NCBI GenBank assembly: GCA_963702955.1
Contig: OY969774.1
Coordinates: 1 to 64,000, forward strand
Direction: 5' to 3'
DNA: 64,000 bases
Source: VRUE01 sp963702955
Lineage (GTDB): Bacteria; Actinomycetota; Thermoleophilia; Solirubrobacterales; 70-9
Shown here: piece by piece, positions 1 to 8,633 of the stretch
Position numbering within the stretch: the stretch's first letter is position 1
How the letters are laid out: each line of letters begins with the position of its first letter
The notes under the pieces: model-generated
What the model saw: only the letters and a program-made list of their open reading frames with translations
Told to the model about the DNA's origin: nothing
Database searches by the model: none
Program-made: the position numbers and the translations under genes

Positions 1-1
1 T

Positions 2-52
2 GAAAGCGAACAAGGCAAAGGAATCAACTTTACAATCGAAGACACACCCTGA
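2..52 (+). CDS. 3' end of a small secreted-family protein (partial)
   Basis: Only the last 16 codons and the stop lie in the window. The peptide ends in FTIEDTP, nearly identical to the ends of the three complete small secreted proteins encoded at 371-1105 and 19744-20490 (LTIEDTP) and 11308-12036 (TITDTP). It is therefore a further upstream member of the same tandem family. Function is unknown. A strong hairpin follows, as after the other members. Confidence 0.8.
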   Translation, partial: ESEQGKGINFTIEDTP

Positions 53-80
53 TCGGCGGTATGCCTTCGAGCTGGATTAT

Positions 81-111
81 TGCCCGGGCGCGAGCGATTC
101 GCGCCCGGGCA
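81..111 (+). terminator. Hairpin terminator after the partial gene
   Basis: A perfect 12-bp GC-rich stem with a 7-nt loop begins 29 bases after the preceding stop. There is no clear U-tract. The same kind of hairpin follows the other small secreted genes, so it probably ends or stabilises the transcript. Confidence 0.6.
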
Positions 112-262
112 GGGCCGTCGGAGACCACCGAAGCCCTCCAGGTGATGATTTTCGTAGTGCGCGAATCCGCGCGCGCGCGGAATCCTCACACGGCAGATGC
201 AGGCGGAAAGCGAGGCGGGCGGGCCGCGAGCCATCGGTTCCCGTCTAAATACTTAAGATATC

Positions 263-291
263 TTGACTTTCGACTTGCGAGCGGCTATGCA
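263..291 (+). promoter_or_regulatory. Sigma-70-type promoter of small secreted gene A
   Basis: TTGACT and TATGCA are separated by exactly 17 bp. The same arrangement occurs before the two paralogues at 11202 and 19639. A perfect palindrome, AAGATATCTT, lies just upstream and overlaps the -35 box here and in copy B, but is absent in copy C. Confidence 0.75.
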
Positions 292-298
292 TCTCTCT

Positions 299-318
299 GC
301 GTTCCCAAACGGATACGC
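299..318 (+). other. 5'-terminal mRNA hairpin
   Basis: GCGTTCC, a CAAAC loop and GGATACGC form a 7-bp stem with one bulged base. It begins 8 nt after the -10 box, so it should sit at the very 5' end of the transcript. Copies B (11238-11257) and C (19675-19693) keep the same position; C has a changed but still paired sequence. Such terminal stems commonly protect mRNA from decay. Confidence 0.55.
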
Positions 319-370
319 CCGCCGCGGTGCGATTTGGTCGCGGCGGCAAACGATCGAAAGGAAGCAGAAG

Positions 371-1105
371 ATGATTCGCAATCTGAAGGCCCTCGGGCTG
401 GCCCTCGTCGCGGTTTGCGCGATGTCGGCGATGACGGCTGCGGCGGCGCAGGCGGCCGGCGCGCCCGACTTCACCGCGGCCGAATACCCGGCCCATATCG
501 AAGCGACAAAAGACGGGACCGTCAAACAGGTGTTCACGTCCTCTATCCTGGGGGCGAAAGTGAGATGCGAAAATGTGGGGGGCACAGCCGTGCTCGAAAA
601 TCGCAGCAACGAATTGACAGCCACAAACCTCGCGTTCTTTGAAAACTGTCTCGCGGCTGGAGTCTTCCCGACCACAGTCAACACCAACAGCTGTCACTTC
701 CTCTTTACAGTCGAAACCACAGTGACCGCGACCGAATCCACCGGAAAAGTGCACCTCAAATGCACAGAAGAACCGAAAAGCATCACAATCACAATATTTA
801 GAGTCGGTGCGCCCACACCTCATGTCGCAGCCGACCGACGCTGCACGATCCACATTCCTGCCGAACAGACATTCAACGGGGTCACCTATAGAAATATCGT
901 TACAGGTAACGGCGTCATGCACGTGACAGTCGAAGCCAACGTCAAAGAAGGAATCGAAGCCACCTACGTGCCTGAAAACGGCGGCATCCCGGGCTGTGAA
1001 AAAGAAGCGACGACCAAAAAAGACAGCTTCGAAGGAGCGTTCATCGCCTCGGCGACGAACGAACTGGGTGAACCGGACAACCTGACAATCGAAGACACAC
1101 CCTGA
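371..1105 (+). CDS. Small secreted protein, copy A (244 aa)
   Basis: Exported protein of unknown function. The start is the ATG at 371, preceded by AAGGAAG; the open frame further upstream runs through the promoter and is not coding. Residues 1-30 form a signal peptide (MIRNLK, a hydrophobic Ala-rich core, then AQAAG). The mature part is Thr/Glu-rich with conserved cysteines in segments such as KVRCENV, ENCLAAG, NSCHFLF, KCTEEP and RRCTIHIP, likely disulfide-bonded beta structure. Paralogues lie at 11308 and 19744. Codon use (GAA, ACA, AAA) differs from neighbouring cytosolic genes. It has its own promoter and terminator and precedes the large NHL gene. Confidence 0.85.
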   Translation: MIRNLKALGLALVAVCAMSAMTAAAAQAAGAPDFTAAEYPAHIEATKDGTVKQVFTSSILGAKVRCENVGGTAVLENRSNELTATNLAFFENCLAAGVFPTTVNTNSCHFLFTVETTVTATESTGKVHLKCTEEPKSITITIFRVGAPTPHVAADRRCTIHIPAEQTFNGVTYRNIVTGNGVMHVTVEANVKEGIEATYVPENGGIPGCEKEATTKKDSFEGAFIASATNELGEPDNLTIEDTP

Positions 1106-1150
1106 TCGAAGCTGGTCGTAGGTCGAATCAACGGCCTCGACCTTGATCGA

Positions 1151-1185
1151 GGCCCGGGGACGCGATCAACTCGCGTCCCCGGGCC
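1151..1185 (+). terminator. Strong hairpin terminator
   Basis: A perfect 14-bp GC stem (GGCCCGGGGACGCG paired with its complement) with a 7-nt loop lies 45 bases after the small secreted gene and before the promoter of the NHL gene. The two genes are thus separate transcription units. Confidence 0.7.
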
Positions 1186-1226
1186 TTCGTACGGGGCTTC
1201 TGCTCGCTAAGGCAACGTTACGTACC

Positions 1227-1256
1227 TTGACAAGGCTGCATCCGTATAGATATAGT
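1227..1256 (+). promoter_or_regulatory. Promoter of NHL/beta-propeller gene A
   Basis: TTGACA and TATAGT are separated by 18 bp. The identical layout, with the same flanks (CGTACC before; TCGACCCGG and GGGACCCGGGG after), occurs before copy B at 12188-12217. The conserved downstream CCCGG/CCGGG can form a leader hairpin. Confidence 0.75.
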
Positions 1257-1343
1257 CGAATCGACCCGGATGGGACCCGGGGCAAGGGGAGAGCGCCAGG
1301 CTGGGTGCGTGGCGTAGCGAAAACGAACGGGGGGACTTGGGAG

Positions 1344-4300
1344 ATGAGCTGGATCGGGCGGATCGCCGGGGGCGCGGCTGTGGTTCTGGCGCTGGCGGCG
1401 GTAAGCGTGCCGGCTGCCGGCGCGGCGGGCCCCGAATTCCTCGCCCAGTTCGGTGAAGGCAACGAAGGCCACGGCGCGGGCCAGACGAACGTTCCACGCG
1501 GGGTTGCCACCGACCCCCGCACGGGCCGCGTCTTCGTCGCCGACCAGGCCAACAAACGCATCGACCAGTTCACCGCCTGGGGAGCCTTCGTCAAGGCCTT
1601 CGGCTGGGATGTCGCCCCGGGGGCTGTGAACGAGCAGCAGGAAGTGCGCTTCAAGGCGACCGCAGGGCAGTTCGAGCTGACCTTCGGCGCTGCGACCACC
1701 GCGCCGCTGCAATTTGACGCCGGGGCCGAAGCGGTGAAAGAAGCCCTCGACGGCCTCTCCTCGATCGGCGGCGCCGACGGGGAAGTCGCGGTCACCCTCA
1801 ATCCCAGCAGCGCCGCCGGGGTCTCCCCCTACGTCTACACGATCGCCTTCAAGGGCTCCCTGGCCGGCACCGACGTTGCCCAGGTGGCCGCCACCAACGT
1901 CAGCCTCTCCGGCGGAGTCCCCTCGACCGGCTTGGAAGCCTCCACCCGTGCCAACGGCACCCCCGGCGGGACGGGCCTGGAGGACTGTACGGCCGAATCG
2001 GGCTGCCAGCTGGGCGCGGGGGGGCCGGGCGCGGGGCAGCTCGGCGCGCCGGAGGGAATCGCGGTCGACTCCGCGGGCGATGTCTTCGTCGTCGACCTGA
2101 CCAACCGCCGCGTGCAGAAGTTCAACTCCGCCGGCGAATTCCTCCTCATGTTCGGCGGCGGCGTCGACAGCGGCGGCGGCACCCCCGCCCACCCCGGCAA
2201 CCTCTGCACCGCCGAATACATCGCCGACGGCGACACCTGCGGCGCCGGCTCGACCGGGACCGGGCCGGGCGAATTCGGCGGCTGGAACGTCGGCGGCAGC
2301 ACCCTCGGCTCCTTCATCGCGGTCGGCCCCGCCGACAAGGTCTATGTCGGCGACGAGGGCCGCATCCAGCGCTTTAACGCGGCGGGCGAATACCAGGCCT
2401 CGATCAGCGAAGGCCTCGCCGCCACCGACCGGGTCAAAGCGCTCGCCGCCGACGCGGCGGGCAACCTCTACGCCTCGATCTGCGAAGCCCCCCCCGGCAA
2501 CTGCGCCGCCGGCTCGCACCCGAAAGCCAACGTGCGCGAGTGGAACCCCTCGGGCACCTACCTCGGCGAAACCGTCGCCGTCGCCGACCCGTTTTCCCTG
2601 GCCGCCGACTCCTCCTCCGATCTCTACGTCTTCAGCGGCGAAGGATCGGGATCGGCGATCGTCGAGTTCAACCCCGCCCACAGCAAGATCGCCGAATTCG
2701 GCCAAGGCGAATTCAGCGCCTCGACCGGGATCGGAACCAACACCGCGGGCGACGTTTACGCCTCTAACGCCAATCCCTCCGACAGCTTCATCCGGGCCTA
2801 CGGACCCGAACCGAGCACGCTGGAGCCCGCACCGGACTCAAAGCCAGAAGTGGGCGAGGAGTACGCGACCTCGGTCTCGACGACCAGCGCGGTGCTGAAG
2901 GCGACGATCGTGCCGCACTTCTGGAGCACCCGCTACTACCTGCAGTACGGCCCCGAAGAATGCGAAACGGCGCTCACTCCCTGCATCGAGAAGCCGCTGC
3001 CCCCGGGCAGCCCGCTGGGCGCAAAGCGCAGCCCCGCCACCGCCACCGTGGCGATCGAAGGGCTCAGCCCCGGGCAGGCCTACCACTTCCGCTTCGTCGC
3101 CGAAAGCGAAGCGCCCTCCTCCGAAGGGCACCCGAGCTCCGGCGAAGACAAGGCCTTCAAGACCTTCCCCAACGCGGTGCCCGACACCTCCTGTCCCAAC
3201 CAGTCCCTGCGCGAAGGCCCGGGCGCTCAGCTGCCCGACTGCCGGGGCTATGAGATGGTCAGCCCGGTAGATAAAAACGGCGGCGACGTCAACGCCTTCT
3301 ACTACGAAGGCTTCTACCAGACCGGTGGCCTGGAGGAATACGAGGGGATCGACCAGGCGACCCCGGGCGGGGCCAAGCTCACCTACACCGCCTCGACCGC
3401 CTTCGGCGAGCCGCTCTCGAGCCCGCTGGTCTCCCAGTACCTGGCCGCCCGCCACCAGGGCGCCGGCGGGGCGGGGGAATGGACGAGCGAAGGGATCTCG
3501 GCGTCGGAGCGCGGCGGCAACGTCACGATCCCCGACGAAAACGAGTACAAGGCCTTCTCGCCGGACCTGGGGACCGCCTGGCTTGAGCCCGAAGCGGGCA
3601 ACCCGCTGGCCCCGTGCGCGACCGAAGGCTATAAGAACCTCTACCGGGTGAAGCTCGGCCCGCCCGCCACCTACACGGCGACCTGCAGCTCGGCGCCCGA
3701 ACCGCCGACCTGCATAGCGCAGCCGAAACCTCCCAAAGAATGCCTGCTCTTCCCCGAGGTCGAGGGCTACTCGGCCGACCAGAGCAAGGCGGTGTTCAGG
3801 GTGCAGGACAGGCTGACGCCCGAAGCGGCGCCGCTGAGCCGCAGCCCCTCGACCAAACAGGTCTATGAGTGGGACGAAGGGGAGCTGAGGCTGGTCAGCA
3901 CGCTGCCCGACGGCAGCGCCTACCAGAGCGGCTCCTCGGCGGGCACCGAAAGCGAAGGCGGCCAGGCGCCGATCCTGGGCAACGCGGGCAACTTCGACAC
4001 GGTCGAGCACGCGATGTCTGCCGACGGGAGCCGCGTCTACTGGAGCACCCAGACCTCCTCGACCGAATCCGCCCCCGCGGCGCCGCCGGGCCCAGGCCGG
4101 ATCTTCATGCGCCTCAACGCCGATAAGCCCCAGAGCGCCTTCGCGGCGCCGGGCAGCTCGGCGAGCGGCGCCGCGGGGAGTAACGGCGGCGGGCTGAGCG
4201 CGGGCTCGACGGCGGTGACCAAACTGATCGCCGCGGCGGGCACGGCGACCCTGAGCAACGGCTCAAACGAACTGAGCGCGCTGGTGACCACGGTCGGGGA

Positions 4301-5867
4301 GTTCGTCGCCGGGCAGCCGATCGAAGGGAACGGGATCCCGGCGGGGACGACGATCACGACGGCGAGCGCGACGACGCTGACGCTCTCGGCGGCGGCGACC
4401 AAATCGAAAGCCAAAGTGGAAATCTCCTCGAAAGGACCGCAGCCCTTCGCGGTCGGGCAGAGGATCGTCGGCGCCGGCATCCCCGCCCAGACGACGATCG
4501 CCGCGGTGGGGCCGGGCACGCTGACGCTCTCGGCGGCGGCGACGAAGAGCACCCCGCTGGGGCTCAGCACGGCGCTCAGCGCCTTCAGCGAATGCAGCGA
4601 AGCCGAAGCGGCCTGCACGCTGCCGGTCTCAGAAGCGGTCTCCGAAGGGGCGGCCAAGTTCTGGGACGCCACCCCCTCGGGCTCGGAGGCGCTCTTCTCC
4701 TTCTTCGAAGGGCCCGAAGCGGGCAGCCTCTACCGCTATGACCTGGGCGGCGAAGAAGCGACGCTGATCGCGAAGAAAAGCGAGGGGGTGCTGGGGGCCT
4801 CCGAAGACCTCTCCCGCATCTACTTCGCCTCCGAAGAACTCTGCGGCGGCGGAAACGACGAAGGCAAGTCGCCGAGCAAAGGCCGGCCCAACGTCTACCT
4901 CTACCAACCGGGGGAGAGCTGCGCGGAAGGGACGATGACCTTCCTCGGCACGCTGGTCCCGGGCGACATCTCGACCGGCTCGTTTGAGTCCGAGCGGCCG
5001 AGCCCGGTCGCCTCGGTGCCGCGCTTCCACGTCGCCCGGGTGAGCGCGAACGGGCTCCACCTGGCCTTCGTCTCGGCGGCGCGGCTCGGCGCCTACGACA
5101 ACGCCGACGCGGCCTCGGGGCAGGCCGACCGCGAGGTCTACCTCTACGACGCCACGGCGAACGAAGGCAAAGGGGGGCTGCTGTGCGCCTCGTGCAACCC
5201 GAGCGGGGCGCGGCCGGCGGGGGTCAACCTCTCGCAAGGGACCGACCCGGTCTGGACCGCCGCCTGGATCAACTCCTACCAGTACCAGCTCTACGGGCGG
5301 CGGATGCTCTCCGAAGACGGCAAGCGCCTGTTCTTCAACTCCTACGACGCGCTCACCCCGCGCGACACCAACGGCACCGAGGACGTCTATGAGTGGGAGG
5401 CGCTCGGGGCGGGACCCCCGGAAGCCAAGTGCGCCGCCTCCAACCCCGACTACTCCGCCCAGGACGGGGGCTGCGTCAGCCTGATCTCCGCGGGCACCAG
5501 CCCGCGCGAATCGGAATTCGTCGATGCCTCCGCCGACGGCTCGGACGTCTTCTTTCGCACCGAATCGAGCCTCGACCCGCGCGACCCCGGCCTGGTCAAC
5601 ATCTACGACGCCAGGGTGGGGGGCGGCACGGCGCCGCTGCCGAGCGCCCCCGCGGCCTGCGAAGGGGAAGCCTGCCAGTCCCCGCCCGGGGCCCCCGGCG
5701 ACGCGACCCCGGCCAGCTCGGCCTTCCACGGGCCCGGCAACGCCCGGGAAGCAAAGCCCTCGCGCTGCCCGAAGGGCAAGCGCAAGGTCCGCAACCACGG
5801 CAAGACCCGCTGCGTGCAAAAGCACAAGCGCCAGGCCAAAAAGCGCAAGCGGGGGGCGGCACGGTGA
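1344..5867 (+). CDS. Secreted NHL-repeat/beta-propeller protein, copy A (1507 aa)
   Basis: Very large exported protein. The start ATG at 1344 follows a G-rich ribosome site and opens a signal peptide (residues 1-31, ending AAGAAG). NHL propeller repeats follow (for example VATDPRTGRVFVADQANKRI), interrupted by a beta-sandwich insert (GQFELTFGAATTAPLQFDAG). Next come a fibronectin-like segment (RYYLQYGPEEC), a second propeller-like half with WD40/PD40-type repeats, and two tandem copies of a GQxIxGxGIPAxTTI...TLTLSAAAT motif. The C-terminus is basic with paired cysteines (RCPKGKRKV...TRCVQKHK) and may bind cell wall. It overlaps the next gene by 4 bp, so translation is coupled. Ligand and role are unknown; it resembles surface adhesins or scaffolds. 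Confidence 0.85.
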   Translation: MSWIGRIAGGAAVVLALAAVSVPAAGAAGPEFLAQFGEGNEGHGAGQTNVPRGVATDPRTGRVFVADQANKRIDQFTAWGAFVKAFGWDVAPGAVNEQQEVRFKATAGQFELTFGAATTAPLQFDAGAEAVKEALDGLSSIGGADGEVAVTLNPSSAAGVSPYVYTIAFKGSLAGTDVAQVAATNVSLSGGVPSTGLEASTRANGTPGGTGLEDCTAESGCQLGAGGPGAGQLGAPEGIAVDSAGDVFVVDLTNRRVQKFNSAGEFLLMFGGGVDSGGGTPAHPGNLCTAEYIADGDTCGAGSTGTGPGEFGGWNVGGSTLGSFIAVGPADKVYVGDEGRIQRFNAAGEYQASISEGLAATDRVKALAADAAGNLYASICEAPPGNCAAGSHPKANVREWNPSGTYLGETVAVADPFSLAADSSSDLYVFSGEGSGSAIVEFNPAHSKIAEFGQGEFSASTGIGTNTAGDVYASNANPSDSFIRAYGPEPSTLEPAPDSKPEVGEEYATSVSTTSAVLKATIVPHFWSTRYYLQYGPEECETALTPCIEKPLPPGSPLGAKRSPATATVAIEGLSPGQAYHFRFVAESEAPSSEGHPSSGEDKAFKTFPNAVPDTSCPNQSLREGPGAQLPDCRGYEMVSPVDKNGGDVNAFYYEGFYQTGGLEEYEGIDQATPGGAKLTYTASTAFGEPLSSPLVSQYLAARHQGAGGAGEWTSEGISASERGGNVTIPDENEYKAFSPDLGTAWLEPEAGNPLAPCATEGYKNLYRVKLGPPATYTATCSSAPEPPTCIAQPKPPKECLLFPEVEGYSADQSKAVFRVQDRLTPEAAPLSRSPSTKQVYEWDEGELRLVSTLPDGSAYQSGSSAGTESEGGQAPILGNAGNFDTVEHAMSADGSRVYWSTQTSSTESAPAAPPGPGRIFMRLNADKPQSAFAAPGSSASGAAGSNGGGLSAGSTAVTKLIAAAGTATLSNGSNELSALVTTVGEFVAGQPIEGNGIPAGTTITTASATTLTLSAAATKSKAKVEISSKGPQPFAVGQRIVGAGIPAQTTIAAVGPGTLTLSAAATKSTPLGLSTALSAFSECSEAEAACTLPVSEAVSEGAAKFWDATPSGSEALFSFFEGPEAGSLYRYDLGGEEATLIAKKSEGVLGASEDLSRIYFASEELCGGGNDEGKSPSKGRPNVYLYQPGESCAEGTMTFLGTLVPGDISTGSFESERPSPVASVPRFHVARVSANGLHLAFVSAARLGAYDNADAASGQADREVYLYDATANEGKGGLLCASCNPSGARPAGVNLSQGTDPVWTAAWINSYQYQLYGRRMLSEDGKRLFFNSYDALTPRDTNGTEDVYEWEALGAGPPEAKCAASNPDYSAQDGGCVSLISAGTSPRESEFVDASADGSDVFFRTESSLDPRDPGLVNIYDARVGGGTAPLPSAPAACEGEACQSPPGAPGDATPASSAFHGPGNAREAKPSRCPKGKRKVRNHGKTRCVQKHKRQAKKRKRGAAR

Positions 5868-8605
5868 AGCGCCTCGCGACGACCCTCGCCACGGCGGCCC
5901 TGGCCGCCCTGGCCCTCGCCCCCTCCGCCCAGGCGGCCTTCGGGCTCAACGGCTTTGACGTCAGCTTCGAAGAAGAAGACGGCAGCGCCGCCCTGCAGGC
6001 GGGCTCTCACCCCTACGCGCTCACCACCTCCTTCGGCATCAACTACACCGGCGCAGGCGACCAGGCCCTGCCCGACGGCGAACTGCGCGACCTGACGATC
6101 GCCCAGGTCCCCGGCCTGGTCGGCGACGCCACCGCGATCCCCCGCTGCGCGACCGCGGACTTCCTCGACGTCCAGCCCGGCGCCCACTGCCCGGCCGACA
6201 CCCAGGTGGGCGAAGTCAAAGTCCTCTTCGGCACCCCCGACGGCAGCAACTACCTGCAAGAGCCCGTCTACAACATGCCGCCCCCGCCCGGCGTCCCCGC
6301 CCGCCTCGGCTTCAAAGGCCTCGGCCTGGTCCCGGTCTTCGTCAACGTGGCCCTGAGCCAATCCCCCCCCTACAACCTCCTCGCCCTCTCGCGCGAGACC
6401 CGCCAGACGCTGAAGGTCTTCGGCGTCCGCCTCACCGTCTGGGGCGTCCCCGCCGAGCACGGCACCGGCGCTCCCGAGCTGCCCTTCATCACCCTGCCGA
6501 CCAGCTGCGAAGGCCCGCAGCTGACGAGCTATGAGGCGAGCTCGTGGAGCGGCGCGAAAGACTCCGGCGACGACGGGCCCTTCGACCCGCCGGCGCTGAT
6601 CGGCTGCGGGCGCCTGGGCTTCGGCCCGACGATCTCCGCCCGGCCCTCCACCAGGGCCGCCGCCTCGGCCAGCGGCCTGGACTTCGGCCTCGACGTCGCC
6701 GACGAAGGGCTGAAGAACCCCAAAGAAGGGGCGACCGCGGCCTCCGACATCCGCAAAGCCGTCGTCACCCTGCCGCGGGGGATGACCGCCGACCCCTCCT
6801 TCGCCGAAGGCCTGGTGGGCTGCGGCGAAGAACAGTTCGAAAAGCGCGAGACCCTCGACTCCGCCCCCGGTGCGGGCTGCCCGGAAGCCTCCAAGATCGG
6901 CACGATCGAAGTCGAAAGCCCGCTGATCGAAGAATCGCTCAAAGGGGACCTGTTCGTCGCCAAGCCCTACGAAAACCCGGCCGGCTCGCTGATCGCCCTC
7001 TACCTCGTCTTTCGCAACCCCGCCCTGGGGATCATCGTCAAGCAGGTCGCCAAGGTCGAACCGGACCCCAGTAGCGGCCAGCTCGTGACCACGGTCGAAG
7101 AAATCCCCCAGCTGCCCTTCTCCCACTTCCGCCTGCACTTCCGCGAAGGCGCCCGGGCGCCGCTGATCAGCCCGCCCGGCTGCGGGCGCTTCCAGGTCGC
7201 CGCCGAGCTCTATCCCTGGTCGGGCGGGGCGCCGGTGGAATCGACCTCGGCCTTCGAAATCGTCTCCGGCCCCGACAACTCCCCCTGCCCGCAGGGCGCC
7301 CCCTTCCACCCCGGCTTCGAAGCGGGCACGATCAACAACGCCGCCGGCTCCTACAGCCCCTTCGACATGCGCCTGACCCGCAAAGACGGCGAACAGGACA
7401 TGGGCAGATTCAGCTTCGTCCTGCCCCCCGGCGTGGTCCCCAAGCTGGCCGGCGTCCCTTACTGCCCCGAGGCGGCGATCGCCCTCGCCAAGAGCCGCAC
7501 CGGCCCCCACGGGGGACAGGAAGAGCTCGGGCGCCCCGCCTGCCCGGCGGCCTCCCAGATCGGCCGCACGGTGGCGGGCGCGGGAGTCGGCTCGGCGCTC
7601 ACCTACGTGCCCGGCAAGCTCTACCTCGCCGGCCCCTACCACGGCGATCCGATCAGCGCCGTGGCGATCACCCCGGCCCTGGCCGGCCCCTTCGACGCCG
7701 GCACCGTGGTCGTGCGCGAGGCGCTGCGCCTCAACCCGCTCACCCACGTCGGCGAAGTCGACGGCTCCGCCTCGGACCCGATCCCCCACATCCTCAAGGG
7801 CATCCCCTTGAACCTGCGCGACCTGCGGGTCTATGCGGACCGGCCCGAATTCACCCTCAACGCGACCTCCTGCGAGCCCTTCCAGGCCCAAGCGACGATC
7901 TGGGGCGAGGGCACCGCGCTGGCCCCCGCCCCCGAGACCCCGGTCGGGCTCTCGGCCCGCTACCAGGCGGCCGACTGCCAGGCGCTCGGCTTCTCGCCGA
8001 AGCTGGCGATCAAGCTGCGGGGCGGCACCCGCCGCGGTCGCTTCCCGGCCCTGAAGGCGCTCGTCACCCCCCGCCCCGGCGATGCCAACTTCGCAAAGGC
8101 GGTGGTCACCCTGCCGAACTCCGCCTTCCTCGAACAGGGCCACTTCGCCACGATCTGCACCCGCGTGCAGTTCGCCGCCGGGGCGGGCGAGGGAGCCGGG
8201 TGCCCGGCGGCCTCCGCCTACGGCCACGCCCGCGCCTTCACCCCGCTGCTGGCCGAACCGCTCGAAGGCCCGGTCTTCCTGCGCTCCTCCGACCACAACC
8301 TGCCCGACCTGGTGGTCGCCCTGCACGGCCTCGTCAACATCGACCTCGCCGCCCGCATCGACTCGATCCACGGCGGCATCCGCACCAGCTTCACCGGCCT
8401 GCCCGACGCCCCGGTCTCCCGCTTCGTCCTCGAAATGCAGGGGGGCAAGAAGGGCCTGATCGTCAACTCGACGAACATCTGCCGCGGCACCCACAGGGCC
8501 GAGGCCAACCTGAGCGGGCAAAACGGCCGCCTCGAGCGGACCCGCCCGCCGGTGCGGGCGCAGGGCTGCGGCAAGGGGCGCCGCGGGCGGCGGAAGGGCC
8601 GCTGA
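5864..8605 (+). CDS. Secreted Cys-motif repeat protein, copy A (913 aa)
   Basis: Starts at GTG 5864, overlapping the NHL gene stop as GTGA. Residues 1-28 are a signal peptide ending AQAAFG. The mature protein contains at least four units built on CPxxSxxG followed by a P-L...L-x-G-x-V/L-Y/F-L strand (for example CPEASKIGTIEVESPL, CPAASQIGRT, CPAASAYGHA), suggesting repeated disulfide-containing beta domains. The C-terminus is Arg/Gly-rich and basic. No catalytic motif is recognised. Coupling to the NHL gene suggests that the two products act together at the cell surface. The frame open upstream of 5864 lies inside the NHL gene and is not used. Confidence 0.85.
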   Translation: MKRLATTLATAALAALALAPSAQAAFGLNGFDVSFEEEDGSAALQAGSHPYALTTSFGINYTGAGDQALPDGELRDLTIAQVPGLVGDATAIPRCATADFLDVQPGAHCPADTQVGEVKVLFGTPDGSNYLQEPVYNMPPPPGVPARLGFKGLGLVPVFVNVALSQSPPYNLLALSRETRQTLKVFGVRLTVWGVPAEHGTGAPELPFITLPTSCEGPQLTSYEASSWSGAKDSGDDGPFDPPALIGCGRLGFGPTISARPSTRAAASASGLDFGLDVADEGLKNPKEGATAASDIRKAVVTLPRGMTADPSFAEGLVGCGEEQFEKRETLDSAPGAGCPEASKIGTIEVESPLIEESLKGDLFVAKPYENPAGSLIALYLVFRNPALGIIVKQVAKVEPDPSSGQLVTTVEEIPQLPFSHFRLHFREGARAPLISPPGCGRFQVAAELYPWSGGAPVESTSAFEIVSGPDNSPCPQGAPFHPGFEAGTINNAAGSYSPFDMRLTRKDGEQDMGRFSFVLPPGVVPKLAGVPYCPEAAIALAKSRTGPHGGQEELGRPACPAASQIGRTVAGAGVGSALTYVPGKLYLAGPYHGDPISAVAITPALAGPFDAGTVVVREALRLNPLTHVGEVDGSASDPIPHILKGIPLNLRDLRVYADRPEFTLNATSCEPFQAQATIWGEGTALAPAPETPVGLSARYQAADCQALGFSPKLAIKLRGGTRRGRFPALKALVTPRPGDANFAKAVVTLPNSAFLEQGHFATICTRVQFAAGAGEGAGCPAASAYGHARAFTPLLAEPLEGPVFLRSSDHNLPDLVVALHGLVNIDLAARIDSIHGGIRTSFTGLPDAPVSRFVLEMQGGKKGLIVNSTNICRGTHRAEANLSGQNGRLERTRPPVRAQGCGKGRRGRRKGR

Positions 8606-8633
8606 GCGGAGATCCTCCGAGCAGCCTGCCGCC

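Larger units (their letters stand above)
128..445. repeat. Duplicated leader/promoter block, copy A
   Basis: This block closely matches 11067-11382 and covers the untranslated leader, the promoter and the signal-peptide codons of the small secreted gene. Its left edge (CCGAAGCCCTCC) is the sequence that encodes the last codons of the SIR2-family gene in the other copy. The region 53-370 holds only a hairpin, this repeat and the promoter; I see no gene there. Confidence 0.85.

Noticed and set aside
263..370. Upstream extensions of the small secreted genes beginning at TTG 263, 11202 and 19639
   Set aside because: These TTGs are the first bases of the -35 boxes; signal peptides and ribosome sites place the true starts at 371, 11308 and 19744.
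2838..4010. Minus-strand open frame opposite NHL gene A (390 codons)
   Set aside because: Shadow of the third codon position; low-complexity Arg/Gly/Val protein with no recognisable fold.
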